A DNA stretch of 24,979 nucleotides from Halobacteriales archaeon QH_10_67_13 (GTDB taxonomy: Archaea; Halobacteriota; Halobacteria; Halobacteriales; Haloarculaceae). Location: the NCBI GenBank assembly GCA_003021335.1, contig PXQL01000007.1:12719-37697 (forward strand), in the 5' to 3' direction. The position numbers and the translations under genes are program-made. The notes beneath the pieces were generated by a model, which worked only from the letters and a program-made list of their open reading frames with translations, was not told the origin of the DNA and ran no database searches. Positions 1 through 8,480 of the stretch are shown one piece after another. The stretch's first letter is position 1. Each line of letters starts with the position of its first letter.

Positions 1-31
1 TCCACACCGCGGGCACGGCCACGGGGACTGA
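1..31 (+). CDS. possible 3' end of an upstream gene (partial)
   Basis: From base 2 one frame reads a short His/Gly-rich tail (PHRGHGHGD) ending in TGA at 29-31. Such tails occur at the C-termini of metal-binding proteins, but nine codons are too few to identify a family. The following 90 bases look like intergenic DNA with an AT-rich promoter. It could equally be non-coding. Confidence 0.2.
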   Translation, partial: PHRGHGHGD

Positions 32-88
32 CCCGCCGGGGCGAGTGCGAGCCCGCACCCGGCTTCGGACGGGATCGACAATTCAAAA

Positions 89-97
89 CGTATAATT
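89..97 (+). promoter_or_regulatory. TATA-like box of the antiporter gene
   Basis: An AT-rich island (cgtataatt) in otherwise GC-rich DNA ends 24 nt before the ATG at 122. The spacing fits a leaderless or very short-leader haloarchaeal transcript. No Shine-Dalgarno sequence precedes the ATG. Confidence 0.6.
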
Positions 98-121
98 ACA
101 ACTCTAATCGTTGTTTTCGGT

Positions 122-1984
122 ATGTCTCAGGCGCTGCTCCCGATCATCGCCGGCATCTTCCTGCTGGGGATCCTCGCACAACTCCTCTCGCGGCGGCTCA
201 AGGTGCCGAGCGTGCTCTTTTTGATCGGGATCGGCGTGGCCATCGGCGGCAGCGGACTCGGGATCGTCGATATTGAGACGTTCAGCGAGAGCGGACTGTC
301 GACGATCGTCGGACTCAGCGTCGCCATCATCGTCTTCGACGGCGCCTTCCAGCTGCGACGCGAGCGGCTGCGGGAGGCCTCGACGACGACGCTGCGGCTG
401 GTGACAATCGGCGCGGTGCTGACCCTCGTCGGCGTGGCCCTGTCGGTGCGGGTGTTTCTCGGCGAGTCCTGGGAGCTTTCATTCCTGGTCGGCGCCCTGC
501 TGGTCGCGACCGGACCGACGGTGATCACGCCGATTCTCGAGATCGTCGACGTTCGGGAACACGTCGCCTCGGCGATGGAGGCGGAGGGCGTGATCAACGA
601 CGTGAGCGCCGCGATCGCGGCGGCGGTGATCTTCGAGGCGTTCGTCGTCGCCGACGAGGGACTGTTCGCCGGCGCCATCGGCTTCGCCGAGCGGATCGGG
701 ATCGGTGTCGCCGCCGGCGCGCTCGCCGCCGGGACGGCCTACTACGTGCTCTCTCGGGACTTAGCGCCGGGCGATTCCCCACAAGTTTCGCGGTACATCG
801 CGCTTGCCGCGGCGCTGGGCGGGTACGCGCTCGCGGACGGGCTGGCCTCGGAGGCAGGCGTGGCCGCGGCCGCGACCGCCGGGTTGCTCATGGGGAACTT
901 CGACCTGCGTCACCGCGAGGAGATCGAGGAGTTCGCCAGGGACGTGACCCTGCTCGTACTCGGGTTCGTGTTCATCGCGCTGGGCGCGCTGATCGACATC
1001 AACGAGGTCCTCGAGCTGGGGCTGACCGGGATCGCGCTGGTGGCGGTGGTCATGCTGGTCGTCCGGCCGCTGGCGGTCGTGATCGCGACGGCCGGCGTGC
1101 CGCGGTTCTCCTACCCGGAGCGGGCGTTCCTGAGCACCGTCGCACCGCGGGGGATCATTCCGGCCAGCGTCGCGACGCTGTTTGCGATCGAACTGCAGGC
1201 AGAGGGAAGTCCCGCAGAGGCCCAGGCGCTAACCGCCGCGGTCTTTCTCGTGATCTTCGCGACGGTCGTCTTGGAAGGCGGATTCGCACGGCAGATCGGA
1301 AGCGCACTCTCAGTGACACCCATGGATACGATCATCGTCGGGGGCGGCCGAGTCGGCCGCGCCCTCGCGAAACGACTCGAACAGCGGGGCGAATCGGTCG
1401 TCATCATCGACAACGACGAGACACGCGTTGAGGAGGGCCGCGCGGAGGACCTGACGGTTCGGGAGGGCGACGGGACCGACGCGTCGGTGCTGCGGACAGC
1501 GGGCATCGGAGAGGCAAAGCGGCTCATCGCCGCGACCGGCGACGACGATCAGAACCTACTGATCGCACAGATGGCCAGCACGAAGTTCGGGCTCGAGGAC
1601 GTGCTGGCCCGGGTTAACGATCCGGACAACATGGGCGCGTTCGAGGGGCTAAACGTCCGGGCGATCGACGCCTCGACGGCGACGGCGTTCGCCATCGACA
1701 ACGAAATCGAGCGTCCGTCGATGGCCCACTGGATGGACGAGCTCGGCGAGGGCCACGACGTCCAGGAGTGTACGATCACCTCGGAGGATTACGTCGGCAA
1801 GACGATCGAGCAGATCAACAAGCGGATTCCCGACGGCGTGATCATCGCGATCGTCTGCCGGGACGGCGACGAGCACGTCCCGAACGCCGGCGAGACGCTC
1901 AACAGGGGCGACCGGGTCACCTTCGTCGGCGACAACGCCGGCGTGAAAGAAGCCGTCCGTCGGTTCAACCCGCAGGGGACGTAG
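122..1984 (+). CDS. CPA1-type Na+/H+ antiporter with C-terminal TrkA-N/TrkA-C domains
   Basis: This is a 620-residue cytoplasmic-membrane cation/proton antiporter. Residues 1 to about 395 are strongly hydrophobic, with roughly a dozen predicted membrane segments. They carry GPTVITP near 131 and the Asn-Asp pair in EGVINDV (N159, D160), the ion-binding signature of the CPA1/NhaP group. From Met401 a Rossmann-type TrkA-N (RCK) domain begins with IIVGGGRVGRAL, a dinucleotide-binding glycine motif. A TrkA-C-like domain follows at about 545-615. The fusion suggests that transport is gated by nucleotide or ion binding in the cytoplasm. Length is normal for this fused family and the gene appears intact. 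It converges on dtdA with only 34 bases between stops. Whether it moves Na+ or K+ cannot be read from the sequence. Confidence 0.9.
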   Translation: MSQALLPIIAGIFLLGILAQLLSRRLKVPSVLFLIGIGVAIGGSGLGIVDIETFSESGLSTIVGLSVAIIVFDGAFQLRRERLREASTTTLRLVTIGAVLTLVGVALSVRVFLGESWELSFLVGALLVATGPTVITPILEIVDVREHVASAMEAEGVINDVSAAIAAAVIFEAFVVADEGLFAGAIGFAERIGIGVAAGALAAGTAYYVLSRDLAPGDSPQVSRYIALAAALGGYALADGLASEAGVAAAATAGLLMGNFDLRHREEIEEFARDVTLLVLGFVFIALGALIDINEVLELGLTGIALVAVVMLVVRPLAVVIATAGVPRFSYPERAFLSTVAPRGIIPASVATLFAIELQAEGSPAEAQALTAAVFLVIFATVVLEGGFARQIGSALSVTPMDTIIVGGGRVGRALAKRLEQRGESVVIIDNDETRVEEGRAEDLTVREGDGTDASVLRTAGIGEAKRLIAATGDDDQNLLIAQMASTKFGLEDVLARVNDPDNMGAFEGLNVRAIDASTATAFAIDNEIERPSMAHWMDELGEGHDVQECTITSEDYVGKTIEQINKRIPDGVIIAIVCRDGDEHVPNAGETLNRGDRVTFVGDNAGVKEAVRRFNPQGT

Positions 1985-2018
1985 GCCGGCGGTTGCGGGT
2001 CCGGGCCGAGAGTCTGTG

Positions 2019-3392
2019 TCAGTCGGCCGGATCGACCGCGAGCGGGAACCGGCGCTCACGGCGCTCGTGGACCACCTCGGGCGGGATCCACTCGCCGTCG
2101 ACCTCGACGGGTTCGCCGGCCGCCAGCCGCCCGAACGCCGGCCCCTCGGAGATGCCCAGCGTTCGGGCCCGCTCGGGGTCGAACGTCTCGCTGGCCGCGA
2201 TCGCTGTCCCATCCTCACGATCGATCGTTTCGTATCGCTCTGCGAGCACTTCCAGTAGCGCGTCGAGCAGCCGCTCGTACACGGTCGGGTCGACGCCGGG
2301 CGCGAGGGCGTCGGGATCCGTGGTCGACTCGTTGCCGGCCGGGAGCGCCACGAGCCCCGTCGGCCGGGTGCCGCCCTGATCGGTCTCGAAGGCGATCGCG
2401 GCCTCGGCGACCGTTTCGGTGGTTCCCGTGCGATCGATTCCGCGGGCCTCTGCGAGGAGCTCCTCCGGGAGACGACAGACGACGCCGATATCGGCGGCCG
2501 TCCGTGCTGGGTCGCCGAACCGAAGGCCGCCGTTGACGGGACAGAGCCGACGCTCGGCGGTCGCGACCAGCGACAGCGAAACGCCGGTCGTCTCGCGGAG
2601 AAACCGCTCGCCGACCGCGCGGTAGCCGAGCCGCTCGATCTGTTCGGTCACGGCCGGACGAGTACCCTCGACCAGCGCGCGGGTGGCGCGGCTCCGCTCG
2701 AAGACCGACTCGACGACGGTCGGCAGCGCCTCGTCGGTGATCGCGTCGAGGGCCCAGTCGGCCGCGACGTGACCGACCGCCCAGTCGGTCTCGGCCAGCA
2801 CCCGCTCGATCCGCGGAGCGTAGTGGCCGTCGCCGAAGCCGACGACGTGGCGGTATCCCTCAGCCCCGGGCCGGTCCGGGTCGACCCCGCGAAGGGTGAG
2901 GATCGCCCGCGCGACGGCCCGGGCCGGCGCTGGCGCGGTCCAGTGATCCGGGCCGCTGCCCAGCTCGACGAACAGCGAGGGTGCGCCGACCGTCGAGGGA
3001 CCATGGTGGGTGACCTCCGTGCCGACCTCGTACTCCGGGGGCGCGAACTCCTCGAGGGCCGCGATGACGCGAGCGTGGGCGTTCGGCGCGGCACGCGACA
3101 GTTCGTTTGGCGCGCCGCCGTACTCGGCTGGGCCGACGTTGCCGGTGTGGTGGGCGGTCAACAGCGCTCCCGTGTCTCCGGAGTGACGCGACGCGACCGC
3201 GAGCAGGTCAGGATTGTCGAAGGCCGCGGCGGGCCGGTCGAGCTCGGTGTGAAGCTCGTTGAAGTACCGGAGCTGGGCGCCATCGGTGCGGTACCGGTCC
3301 TCGCCGTCGGGACTCCAGTCGGCGAGTTCACGCAGCTGCTCGGCGATCGTGACCGAGGCCTCGTCGGCCCGGGAGACGACGATCCCGAGCAT
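2019..3392 (-). CDS. dtdA: D-aminoacyl-tRNA deacylase (archaeal DTD2/GEK1 type)
   Basis: This 457-residue enzyme hydrolyses D-aminoacyl-tRNA to free tRNA and D-amino acid, a proofreading step in the cytoplasm. Hallmarks of the archaeal/plant GEK1 family are clear: an N-terminal [36 protein letters not shown] followed by FVELGSGP, and [12 protein letters not shown]. The His-rich motifs are the presumed metal and catalytic elements. Beyond about residue 290 lies an acidic C-terminal extension, making the protein much longer than the roughly 270-residue thermophile form. I recall haloarchaeal members being similarly long. The start at 3392 is preferred over an upstream Met at 3626 because homology begins there and a TATA-like box lies 27-34 nt upstream. 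It diverges from aroE. Confidence 0.9.
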   Translation of the reverse strand: MLGIVVSRADEASVTIAEQLRELADWSPDGEDRYRTDGAQLRYFNELHTELDRPAAAFDNPDLLAVASRHSGDTGALLTAHHTGNVGPAEYGGAPNELSRAAPNAHARVIAALEEFAPPEYEVGTEVTHHGPSTVGAPSLFVELGSGPDHWTAPAPARAVARAILTLRGVDPDRPGAEGYRHVVGFGDGHYAPRIERVLAETDWAVGHVAADWALDAITDEALPTVVESVFERSRATRALVEGTRPAVTEQIERLGYRAVGERFLRETTGVSLSLVATAERRLCPVNGGLRFGDPARTAADIGVVCRLPEELLAEARGIDRTGTTETVAEAAIAFETDQGGTRPTGLVALPAGNESTTDPDALAPGVDPTVYERLLDALLEVLAERYETIDREDGTAIAASETFDPERARTLGISEGPAFGRLAAGEPVEVDGEWIPPEVVHERRERRFPLAVDPAD

Positions 3393-3418
3393 CAGCGTCG
3401 CGCCGCGGACCGGGCTCG

Positions 3419-3426
3419 GGTATTTC
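3419..3426 (-). promoter_or_regulatory. TATA-like box of dtdA
   Basis: On the minus strand gaaatacc lies 27-34 nt before the ATG at 3392. It supports that start over the upstream in-frame Met and implies a nearly leaderless mRNA. Confidence 0.5.
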
Positions 3427-3537
3427 GATTCCGTTCTCGGCTCACGGCCGTGATCCGGGCCCGGCGGGCTTACCAGTTTGGTCGGCGCGATCGGAGGACC
3501 GTCCAACTCGGGGCGGCGACACGGGGCGGTCGGCGAG

Positions 3538-3546
3538 CTTTTTACC
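3538..3546 (+). promoter_or_regulatory. TATA-like box of aroE
   Basis: ctttttacc ends 20 nt before the aroE ATG at 3567, so a leaderless transcript is expected. The 174-base divergent spacer 3393-3566 holds this box and the dtdA box; no other structure was seen in it. Confidence 0.55.
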
Positions 3547-3566
3547 GGCGACGTCGAGGGCCGCGT

Positions 3567-4373
3567 ATGGACGTGTACGGTCTCGTCGGGAACCCGGTCG
3601 GACACTCGCTGTCGCCCCCGATGCACGAGGCGGCCTACGAGGCGTTGGGAATGGACGCCCAGTACGTCACGTTCGAGCCCGAGACGGCGGCCGCGGCGAT
3701 CGCGGCGGCTAAGACGCTCGGAATCCAGGGGCTGAACGTTACGATCCCGTTCAAGCGAGCGGTTCTGGAGGCGGTCGAGCCGGCGCCGCTCGCCGATCGG
3801 ATCGGGGCCGTCAACACGGTCGATCTGGCGACCGATCCGCCGACCGGGTACAACACCGACGCAATCGGGCTACTCCGAGCGTTCGAGCGCCACGACGCGG
3901 AGCTGTCGGGCACGGCCGTCGTCGTCGGGGCCGGCGGCGCCGGGCGGGCGGCCGCGTTCGCGCTCGCCGACGAGGGGCTGGCGGTTCGGATCGCGAACCG
4001 GACCGTCTCGCGGGCGGAGGAACTGGCCGCCGCCGTCGGGGACGACGTTGCCACCGCGGGACTGGACGCGCTGCCGGAGCTGCTCGCAGACGCGGACATC
4101 CTGGTCCAGGCGACGAGTGTGGGCATGGACGAGGACGGCTCGCCGGTGCCGGCCAGGGCGCTACACGCGGACCTGACGGTGCTGGACGCGGTGTACTCTC
4201 CCGTCGAGACCCGTCTGTTGCGAGACGCTCGGGCGGCCGGCGCCGAGACGATCGACGGGGGCTGGATGCTCCTGTACCAGGGCGTCGCGGCCTTCGAACG
4301 CTGGACCGACCGGGACGCGCCGGTCGAAGTGATGAACCGAGCGTTACGGGCGCGACTCGACGGGGCTGTTTAA
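3567..4373 (+). CDS. aroE: shikimate dehydrogenase
   Basis: AroE (268 residues) reduces 3-dehydroshikimate to shikimate with NADPH in aromatic amino acid synthesis. The substrate-binding N-terminus reads [24 protein letters not shown] contains the catalytic lysine (K63) and GYNTDAIG contains its partner aspartate (D98). A glycine-rich nucleotide-binding loop [10 protein letters not shown] lies near 124-133. The C-terminus has the family's [16 protein letters not shown]. Length is typical and the gene appears intact. The start is set by the conserved [10 protein letters not shown] and by a TATA-like box 21-29 nt upstream; longer in-frame extensions upstream overlap dtdA and are not conserved in character. 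Its TAA stop lies inside the promoter of the next gene. Confidence 0.95.
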   Translation: MDVYGLVGNPVGHSLSPPMHEAAYEALGMDAQYVTFEPETAAAAIAAAKTLGIQGLNVTIPFKRAVLEAVEPAPLADRIGAVNTVDLATDPPTGYNTDAIGLLRAFERHDAELSGTAVVVGAGGAGRAAAFALADEGLAVRIANRTVSRAEELAAAVGDDVATAGLDALPELLADADILVQATSVGMDEDGSPVPARALHADLTVLDAVYSPVETRLLRDARAAGAETIDGGWMLLYQGVAAFERWTDRDAPVEVMNRALRARLDGAV

Positions 4374-4376
4374 TAC
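4368..4376 (+). promoter_or_regulatory. TATA-like box of the HHH-protein gene, overlapping the aroE stop
   Basis: gtttaatac lies 22-30 nt before the ATG at 4398. The aroE TAA stop (4371-4373) forms the middle of the box, so the two genes share these bases. Confidence 0.55.
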
Positions 4377-4397
4377 CCGTCGGTCGTATATTGAGAC

Positions 4398-4806
4398 ATG
4401 GCAGCAGACATCCTCCAACGGCTCAAGCGGCTCCTGGGGCGGGACGAACCTGGCGACGACGCCGGCGGTCCCGAAGATGTCTCCGAGTCGCCGGAGTCGA
4501 GCGACGGGAGCGTCGTTACCGGAGGCGACCGACGAGCCGGCGACGGAGCACGGTGAGGCGATCGAACCCGACAACTCGGACGCCGAGCAGGCGGAGCCCG
4601 ACGAGTCCGGCGAGGAATCGATCGACAAGCTCGAAGACGAGACCGACGACACGAACGCAGACGAGACCGCCGGGACGGCACCGGACGCGGGCGTTGAAGA
4701 GATCACCGGGATCGGGCCGACGTACGCACAGCGGCTCCGGGCGGCCGGCATCGAGACGGTCGGCGATCTCGCGGGTGCCGCCCCCGAGACCGTCGCGGAG
4801 GCAACA
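4398..4806 (+). pseudogene. helix-hairpin-helix domain protein, frameshifted and lacking its C-terminus
   Basis: The reading frame from ATG 4398 (MAADILQRLKRLLGRDEP) matches the start of small haloarchaeal HHH proteins: a short amphipathic helix followed by an acidic linker. It stops at TGA 4554-4556. The acidic linker continues in another frame from about 4520 (ATDEPATEHGEAIEPD and onward). That frame reaches an HHH domain with the hairpin ITGIGPTYAQRLRAAGIETVGDLAGAA (cited in parts: ITGIGPTYAQRL, then AAGIETVGDLAG), at about 4700-4790. After AEAT near 4803 the frame enters the antisense of the neighbouring kinase gene, so the last roughly 20-25 residues and the stop are missing. The gene therefore appears broken twice. 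HHH domains bind DNA non-specifically; the role of this family is not known to me. Confidence 0.65.
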
Positions 4807-7000
4807 AACGCCGCCGATCTCGAACCGGGCGCCCCCGGCGGTACTGTCGGTCAGCGCGATCGACCAACCGTGAGCCGCCGCGATCTCCTCGACGATGTGG
4901 AGCCCGAAGCCGGTGCCGTCGTCGGCCGTCGAGTACCCGCTCTCGAAGACCTGCTCGCGCTCTTCCTCTGGAACCCCGGGTCCGTCGTCCGCGACGTAGA
5001 AGCCGTCCCCGTCCGGGAGCGCGCCGACGGTGACCGTCGCGGTCTCCCCGCCGTGATCGACCGCGTTCCCGATCAGGTTCTCGAGCAGCTGCTGGAGCCG
5101 AGCCTGATCGGCCATGATCGTCAGGTCCGTCTCGGCGTTCAGGGTCGCCTCGGCGGTGGCGATGTTCTGCCAGCAGGCGGTCGCCGTTCGGCCGATCGAA
5201 ACCGGCGAGAGCTCGTCGACGCTCTCGCCCTGCCGTGCGAGGGTCAGCAGGTCGTCGATTAGCGTCTCTGCGCGGTCGAGGGCAGTTGCGACGTCGACCA
5301 GATTCGGGTCGTCCGCGTTCCGGCGGGCGAGCCCGAGCCGGCCCTGGGCGACCTGCAGGGGGTTCCGAAGATCGTGGCTGACGACACTCGCGAACTCCTC
5401 TAACCGTTCGTTTTGCCGCTCAAGTTCGGTCGTGCGCTCGCGGAGCCGGTCCTCGGTCGCGAGCTGTGTGAGCCGGGCGGCCGCGTGGGCGGCTAGCAAC
5501 TCGGCCAGCTCAAGATCACGCTCGTCGAAGGCGCCGGTCTCCTCGGCGACGGCCTGGAGGACACCGTGCTCGCCGATCGCGACAGTGATAACCGATCGGT
5601 ACCGGGCGTCGGCCGGGGAGACGCCGTGCTCGTGCAGATCGTCGACGATCTTCGACTCGCCGCTCCGGTAGACGATCGCCGCGAAGTTGTCCTCGGCGTC
5701 GATCGGGGTTTCATCGTAGTACTCATCTGGCGAGAGATCCGACGACACTGCCCGCGGGCAGAGCACTCCGTCGGCGGCCTCGTCGGTGATCGCCAGGTCG
5801 AACTCGAGGATGTCCTCGGCGGCGGTCACCGTCGCCTCGTGGACGGCGTTCGCGGTCTCACACCGTCCGATCTCGGCGGCGACATTGTGAAGCGCCGCGA
5901 TTTTCTGGTTTTGTTCTTCGAGCACGCGCTCGCGGCAGTGTTGCTCGGTGATATCCCGGGAGGAACCGACGATCCAGTCGATCGAGCCGTGTTCCTCGAT
6001 CGGTACCAGTTGGGTCTGCCAGGTCCGATCAACGCCGTCGATACTGAGCTGTTCTTGATAGGTGATCGTCTCGCCGCGTTCGACACACCGTCGGTAGTTC
6101 TCGGCGACCGTCGTTCCGAGCTCCTCACCGAAGACCTCGACCGGCGTCTTGCCTTCGACTTCCTCGGTGGTTCGTCCGGTGATTTCCTCCTCGCGCCTGT
6201 TGAATCGGTGGAACCGAATCGTACCGTCTGCGCCCACGTCGAGCAAAAAGAGGGCGTCCTGAACGTTGTCGAAGATCGCCTCGTACTCGTGTCGGAGCCG
6301 GTCAAGCTCGCGTTTCGTGCGCTCTGCCTCTGTGATCTCCGTGTAGATTGCAAACGCACGGTCGGCCTCATCGAGTCGGGCCCCACCGATCGGGACCGCC
6401 TGAAAGCGAAACTCCTGAAACCCGTCGGTGGTGTCTCGGACAACGGTATCGTCGAACGTCTGGCCCTCACGGACGCGTGCGCTGATCCGGCGAGCAGTCT
6501 CGCGGCGATCTGGGCCAGCCACGACGGTGTCGACGTCGCGACCGACCACCTCGGCTACGGTACCCTCGGGTACAAACAGGCGAGCGAAGGCGTCGTTTAC
6601 CGTCTCGATAACGGGCGTCTCGTCCTCGAAGGCGACCAGCGCGATCGCGTCGTTTGCGTGCTCGAAAAGCGCCTCGTACCGGGCGCCGAGGTCGGTCCCC
6701 GAGCCGGCCGGGGTCGCAGTCGCCGCGGCCCGGAGTCGGGAGGCAAGGGCGGCCGGGTCCGGATCGATCCGACTCGGAACGTAGTCGGTGACGCCGGCGT
6801 CGATTGCCTCGCTTGCGAGTTCCTCGCTGCCGGTCTCCGGCAGGAGCACGAGCGGCAGTCCCGGACGTCGCTCCCGGACCGCCTCCGAGAGATCGAGTCC
6901 GTCGAGTTCGGACGTGTGGGCGACAGCCGCACAATCGATCCGTCTCCTCGGCCGCCTCCTGGTCAGGGTCGACGTACAGCACCCGGATCGGATCGGTCAC
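4807..7000 (-). pseudogene. sensor histidine kinase (receiver-like, PAS, PAS, GAF, HisKA, HATPase), frameshifted in the receiver and without its own stop
   Basis: This is a cytoplasmic two-component sensor; no membrane segments were seen. The start is GTG at 7000 (VTDPIRVLYVDPDQEAAEE), with a TATA-like box 21-30 nt upstream. The receiver then jumps frame near 6938-6948 and resumes at RRIDCAAVAHTSELDGL. About 28-30 residues of the domain are missing. The usual phosphoacceptor Asp after the DC motif is replaced (AAVAHTS), so it is probably a pseudo-receiver. Then follow PAS (about 6690-6330), PAS (6295-5950), GAF (5910-5475), HisKA with VVSHDLRNP near 5365-5390, and HATPase with NAVDHGG, DDGPGVP and GTGFGLHI (5135 to about 4830). 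Kinase homology ends at GGARFEIGGV (4807); the open frame continues to 4516 through antisense of the HHH gene. The stimulus is unknown. Confidence 0.8.
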
Positions 7001-7020
7001 ACCGTCACAATTGGAGCCAC

Positions 7021-7030
7021 GGTATAAATG
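7021..7030 (-). promoter_or_regulatory. TATA-like box of the histidine kinase gene
   Basis: catttatacc on the minus strand lies 21-30 nt before GTG 7000. It fixes that GTG as the true kinase start, although the open frame of the main part begins only at 6849. Confidence 0.6.
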
Positions 7031-7070
7031 CGCTTCTTTGGATTCACGGGGCGATCCTAACGTGATTCTC

Positions 7071-7087
7071 AATCGAACAGTTCGATT
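7071..7087. promoter_or_regulatory. perfect 17-bp palindrome (operator candidate)
   Basis: AATCGAACAGTTCGATT consists of two perfect 8-bp inverted arms around one base. It sits in the 235-base divergent region between the kinase start (7000) and the DUF418 gene (7236), about 40 nt upstream of the kinase TATA box and about 90 nt upstream of the DUF418 box. The size and symmetry fit a dimeric repressor or activator site. No matching regulator is identifiable in the window. Confidence 0.5.
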
Positions 7088-7174
7088 AGTAGACGGATCC
7101 GCCAGTCGACGGAGACGGCCGACCCCGCCCAGGTCGCGAGCCGAGGGCGGGGGAGTCAGACGGCGATACGGAAA

Positions 7175-7183
7175 CGTATTATT
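7175..7183 (+). promoter_or_regulatory. TATA-like box upstream of the DUF418 gene
   Basis: cgtattatt lies 53-61 nt before the GTG start at 7236, too far for a leaderless mRNA. It is 24-32 nt before another GTG at 7207, which opens a ten-codon frame. A short leader with an SD is implied. Confidence 0.5.
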
Positions 7184-7206
7184 CTGGGCGCGGTGTATCG
7201 AATAAC

Positions 7207-7239
7207 GTGTCAGGACCGCCGTCGGGAGGTCACCTGTGA
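7207..7239 (+). CDS. possible ten-codon leader ORF overlapping the DUF418 start
   Basis: GTG 7207 opens a ten-codon frame (MSGPPSGGHL) ending in TGA 7237-7239. The stop overlaps the DUF418 GTG as GTGA. The start is at the distance from the TATA-like box expected for leaderless translation, and the overlap would allow translational coupling. It may be chance; no family is recognised. Confidence 0.25.
   Translation: MSGPPSGGHL
7224..7230 (+). promoter_or_regulatory. Shine-Dalgarno site deciding the DUF418 start
   Basis: gggaggt is followed after five bases by GTG 7236. It is a near-ideal match to the archaeal anti-SD. SD-led starts are uncommon in this window, where most genes look leaderless, so it decides this start. 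Confidence 0.6.
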
Positions 7240-8435
7240 CGGAGGCGAGCCCGACCGCCCCCGAAGAGCGGATCGTCGCGCTCGACGCGCTGCGGGGGCT
7301 TGCGCTGCTTGGAATCCTGGCGATCAACGTTCGGGTGTTCGCGATGCCCGAAGCGGTGCTGACCAACCCGACGGTCTACGGGGACTTCACCGGCGCGAAC
7401 TACGCGGCCTGGCTCGCCGGACACGTGCTCGCCGAGCAGACGTTTCTGACGCTTTTTTCGGCGCTGTTCGGGGCCGGGGTGCTCTTGTTCACCGCGAGTA
7501 AGAGCCGAGACGACGAGCCGGCGGTACGGCTGCACCTGCGACGCACGGCCTGGCTGTTCACGATCGGGCTCGGGCACGCCTACCTACTGTGGTACGGGGA
7601 CATCCTCGTCTCGTATGCCCTCTGTGGGGTCGCAATCGTGGCCGCCCGAGACTGGACGCCCACACAGCAGGCACGCGTCGGACTGGCCGTGCTCGCCGTC
7701 CCCTCGCTGTTGCAGGTGCTGACCGGACTGACGAGCGGCGCCGCGGCCGTCGAGGGAACCTGGGAGCCCGCCGCCGCGACGCTCGAACAGGAGGTCGCCG
7801 CCTACCAAGGCGGCTGGTTCGAGCAGATGGACCACCGCGTCCCGACGGCGCTCAGGCGGCAGACGGCGGGCTTTCTCGGCGCGACCGTCTGGCGGGTCGG
7901 CGGCGTCATGCTGCTCGGGATGGCGCTGCTCAACTGGGGGGTGCTCACCAACGACCGCTCGGACCGGGAGTACCGTCGGCTCGCGCTCGGGACCGTCGCG
8001 GGCGCCGGGGTGGTCCTGGGGGGCGTGGCCTACATCGAGGCCCGAGACTGGGCGGCCGAGGCCGCACTCTTCTGGCTCCAGTTCAACTACTGGGGGAGTT
8101 TACTCGTCGCCGCGGGCTACGTGGGACTCGTGATGGCGTGGGTCCGGCGGCGGCCCGAGGGACCGGTCACGGGCGGGCTCGCCGCGGTCGGTCGGACCGC
8201 GTTCACGAACTACCTCTTCCAGACGGTTCTCGCGACCTCGATCTTCTACGGGCACGGGCTGGGACTGTTTGGGCGGGTCAGCCGCGTCGAGGCGCTGGGC
8301 GTCGTCGTCGGAATCTGGGCGCTGCAAGTTCCGCTGTCGGTCCTGTGGCTCCGGCGGTTCCGGTACGGCCCCGTGGAGTGGGTCTGGCGGTGGCTCACCT
8401 ACGGGCGCCGCGAGCCGCTCAGCCGCGACCGGTGA
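7236..8435 (+). CDS. DUF418 family polytopic membrane protein
   Basis: This is a 399-residue integral membrane protein with about nine to ten hydrophobic segments. The N-terminus RIVALDALRGLALLGIL and the first loop are the DUF418 hallmark, distantly related to acyltransferase-3/heparan acetyltransferase-like proteins. The C-terminal DUF418 part is recognisable from AVGRTAFTNYLFQT (about residue 320) and FRYGPVEWVWRWLTYGR near the end. Length is typical and the gene appears intact. The biochemical function of DUF418 proteins is unsettled; a role in moving or modifying an envelope compound is a family-level guess. It precedes pepF by about 45 bases. A palindrome and a possible leader ORF upstream suggest regulated expression. 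Confidence 0.85.
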   Translation: MTEASPTAPEERIVALDALRGLALLGILAINVRVFAMPEAVLTNPTVYGDFTGANYAAWLAGHVLAEQTFLTLFSALFGAGVLLFTASKSRDDEPAVRLHLRRTAWLFTIGLGHAYLLWYGDILVSYALCGVAIVAARDWTPTQQARVGLAVLAVPSLLQVLTGLTSGAAAVEGTWEPAAATLEQEVAAYQGGWFEQMDHRVPTALRRQTAGFLGATVWRVGGVMLLGMALLNWGVLTNDRSDREYRRLALGTVAGAGVVLGGVAYIEARDWAAEAALFWLQFNYWGSLLVAAGYVGLVMAWVRRRPEGPVTGGLAAVGRTAFTNYLFQTVLATSIFYGHGLGLFGRVSRVEALGVVVGIWALQVPLSVLWLRRFRYGPVEWVWRWLTYGRREPLSRDR

Positions 8436-8480
8436 CCCTCGACGGACAGGCTTAGGACCCTCGCGGTCGTTTCCCAGGCG

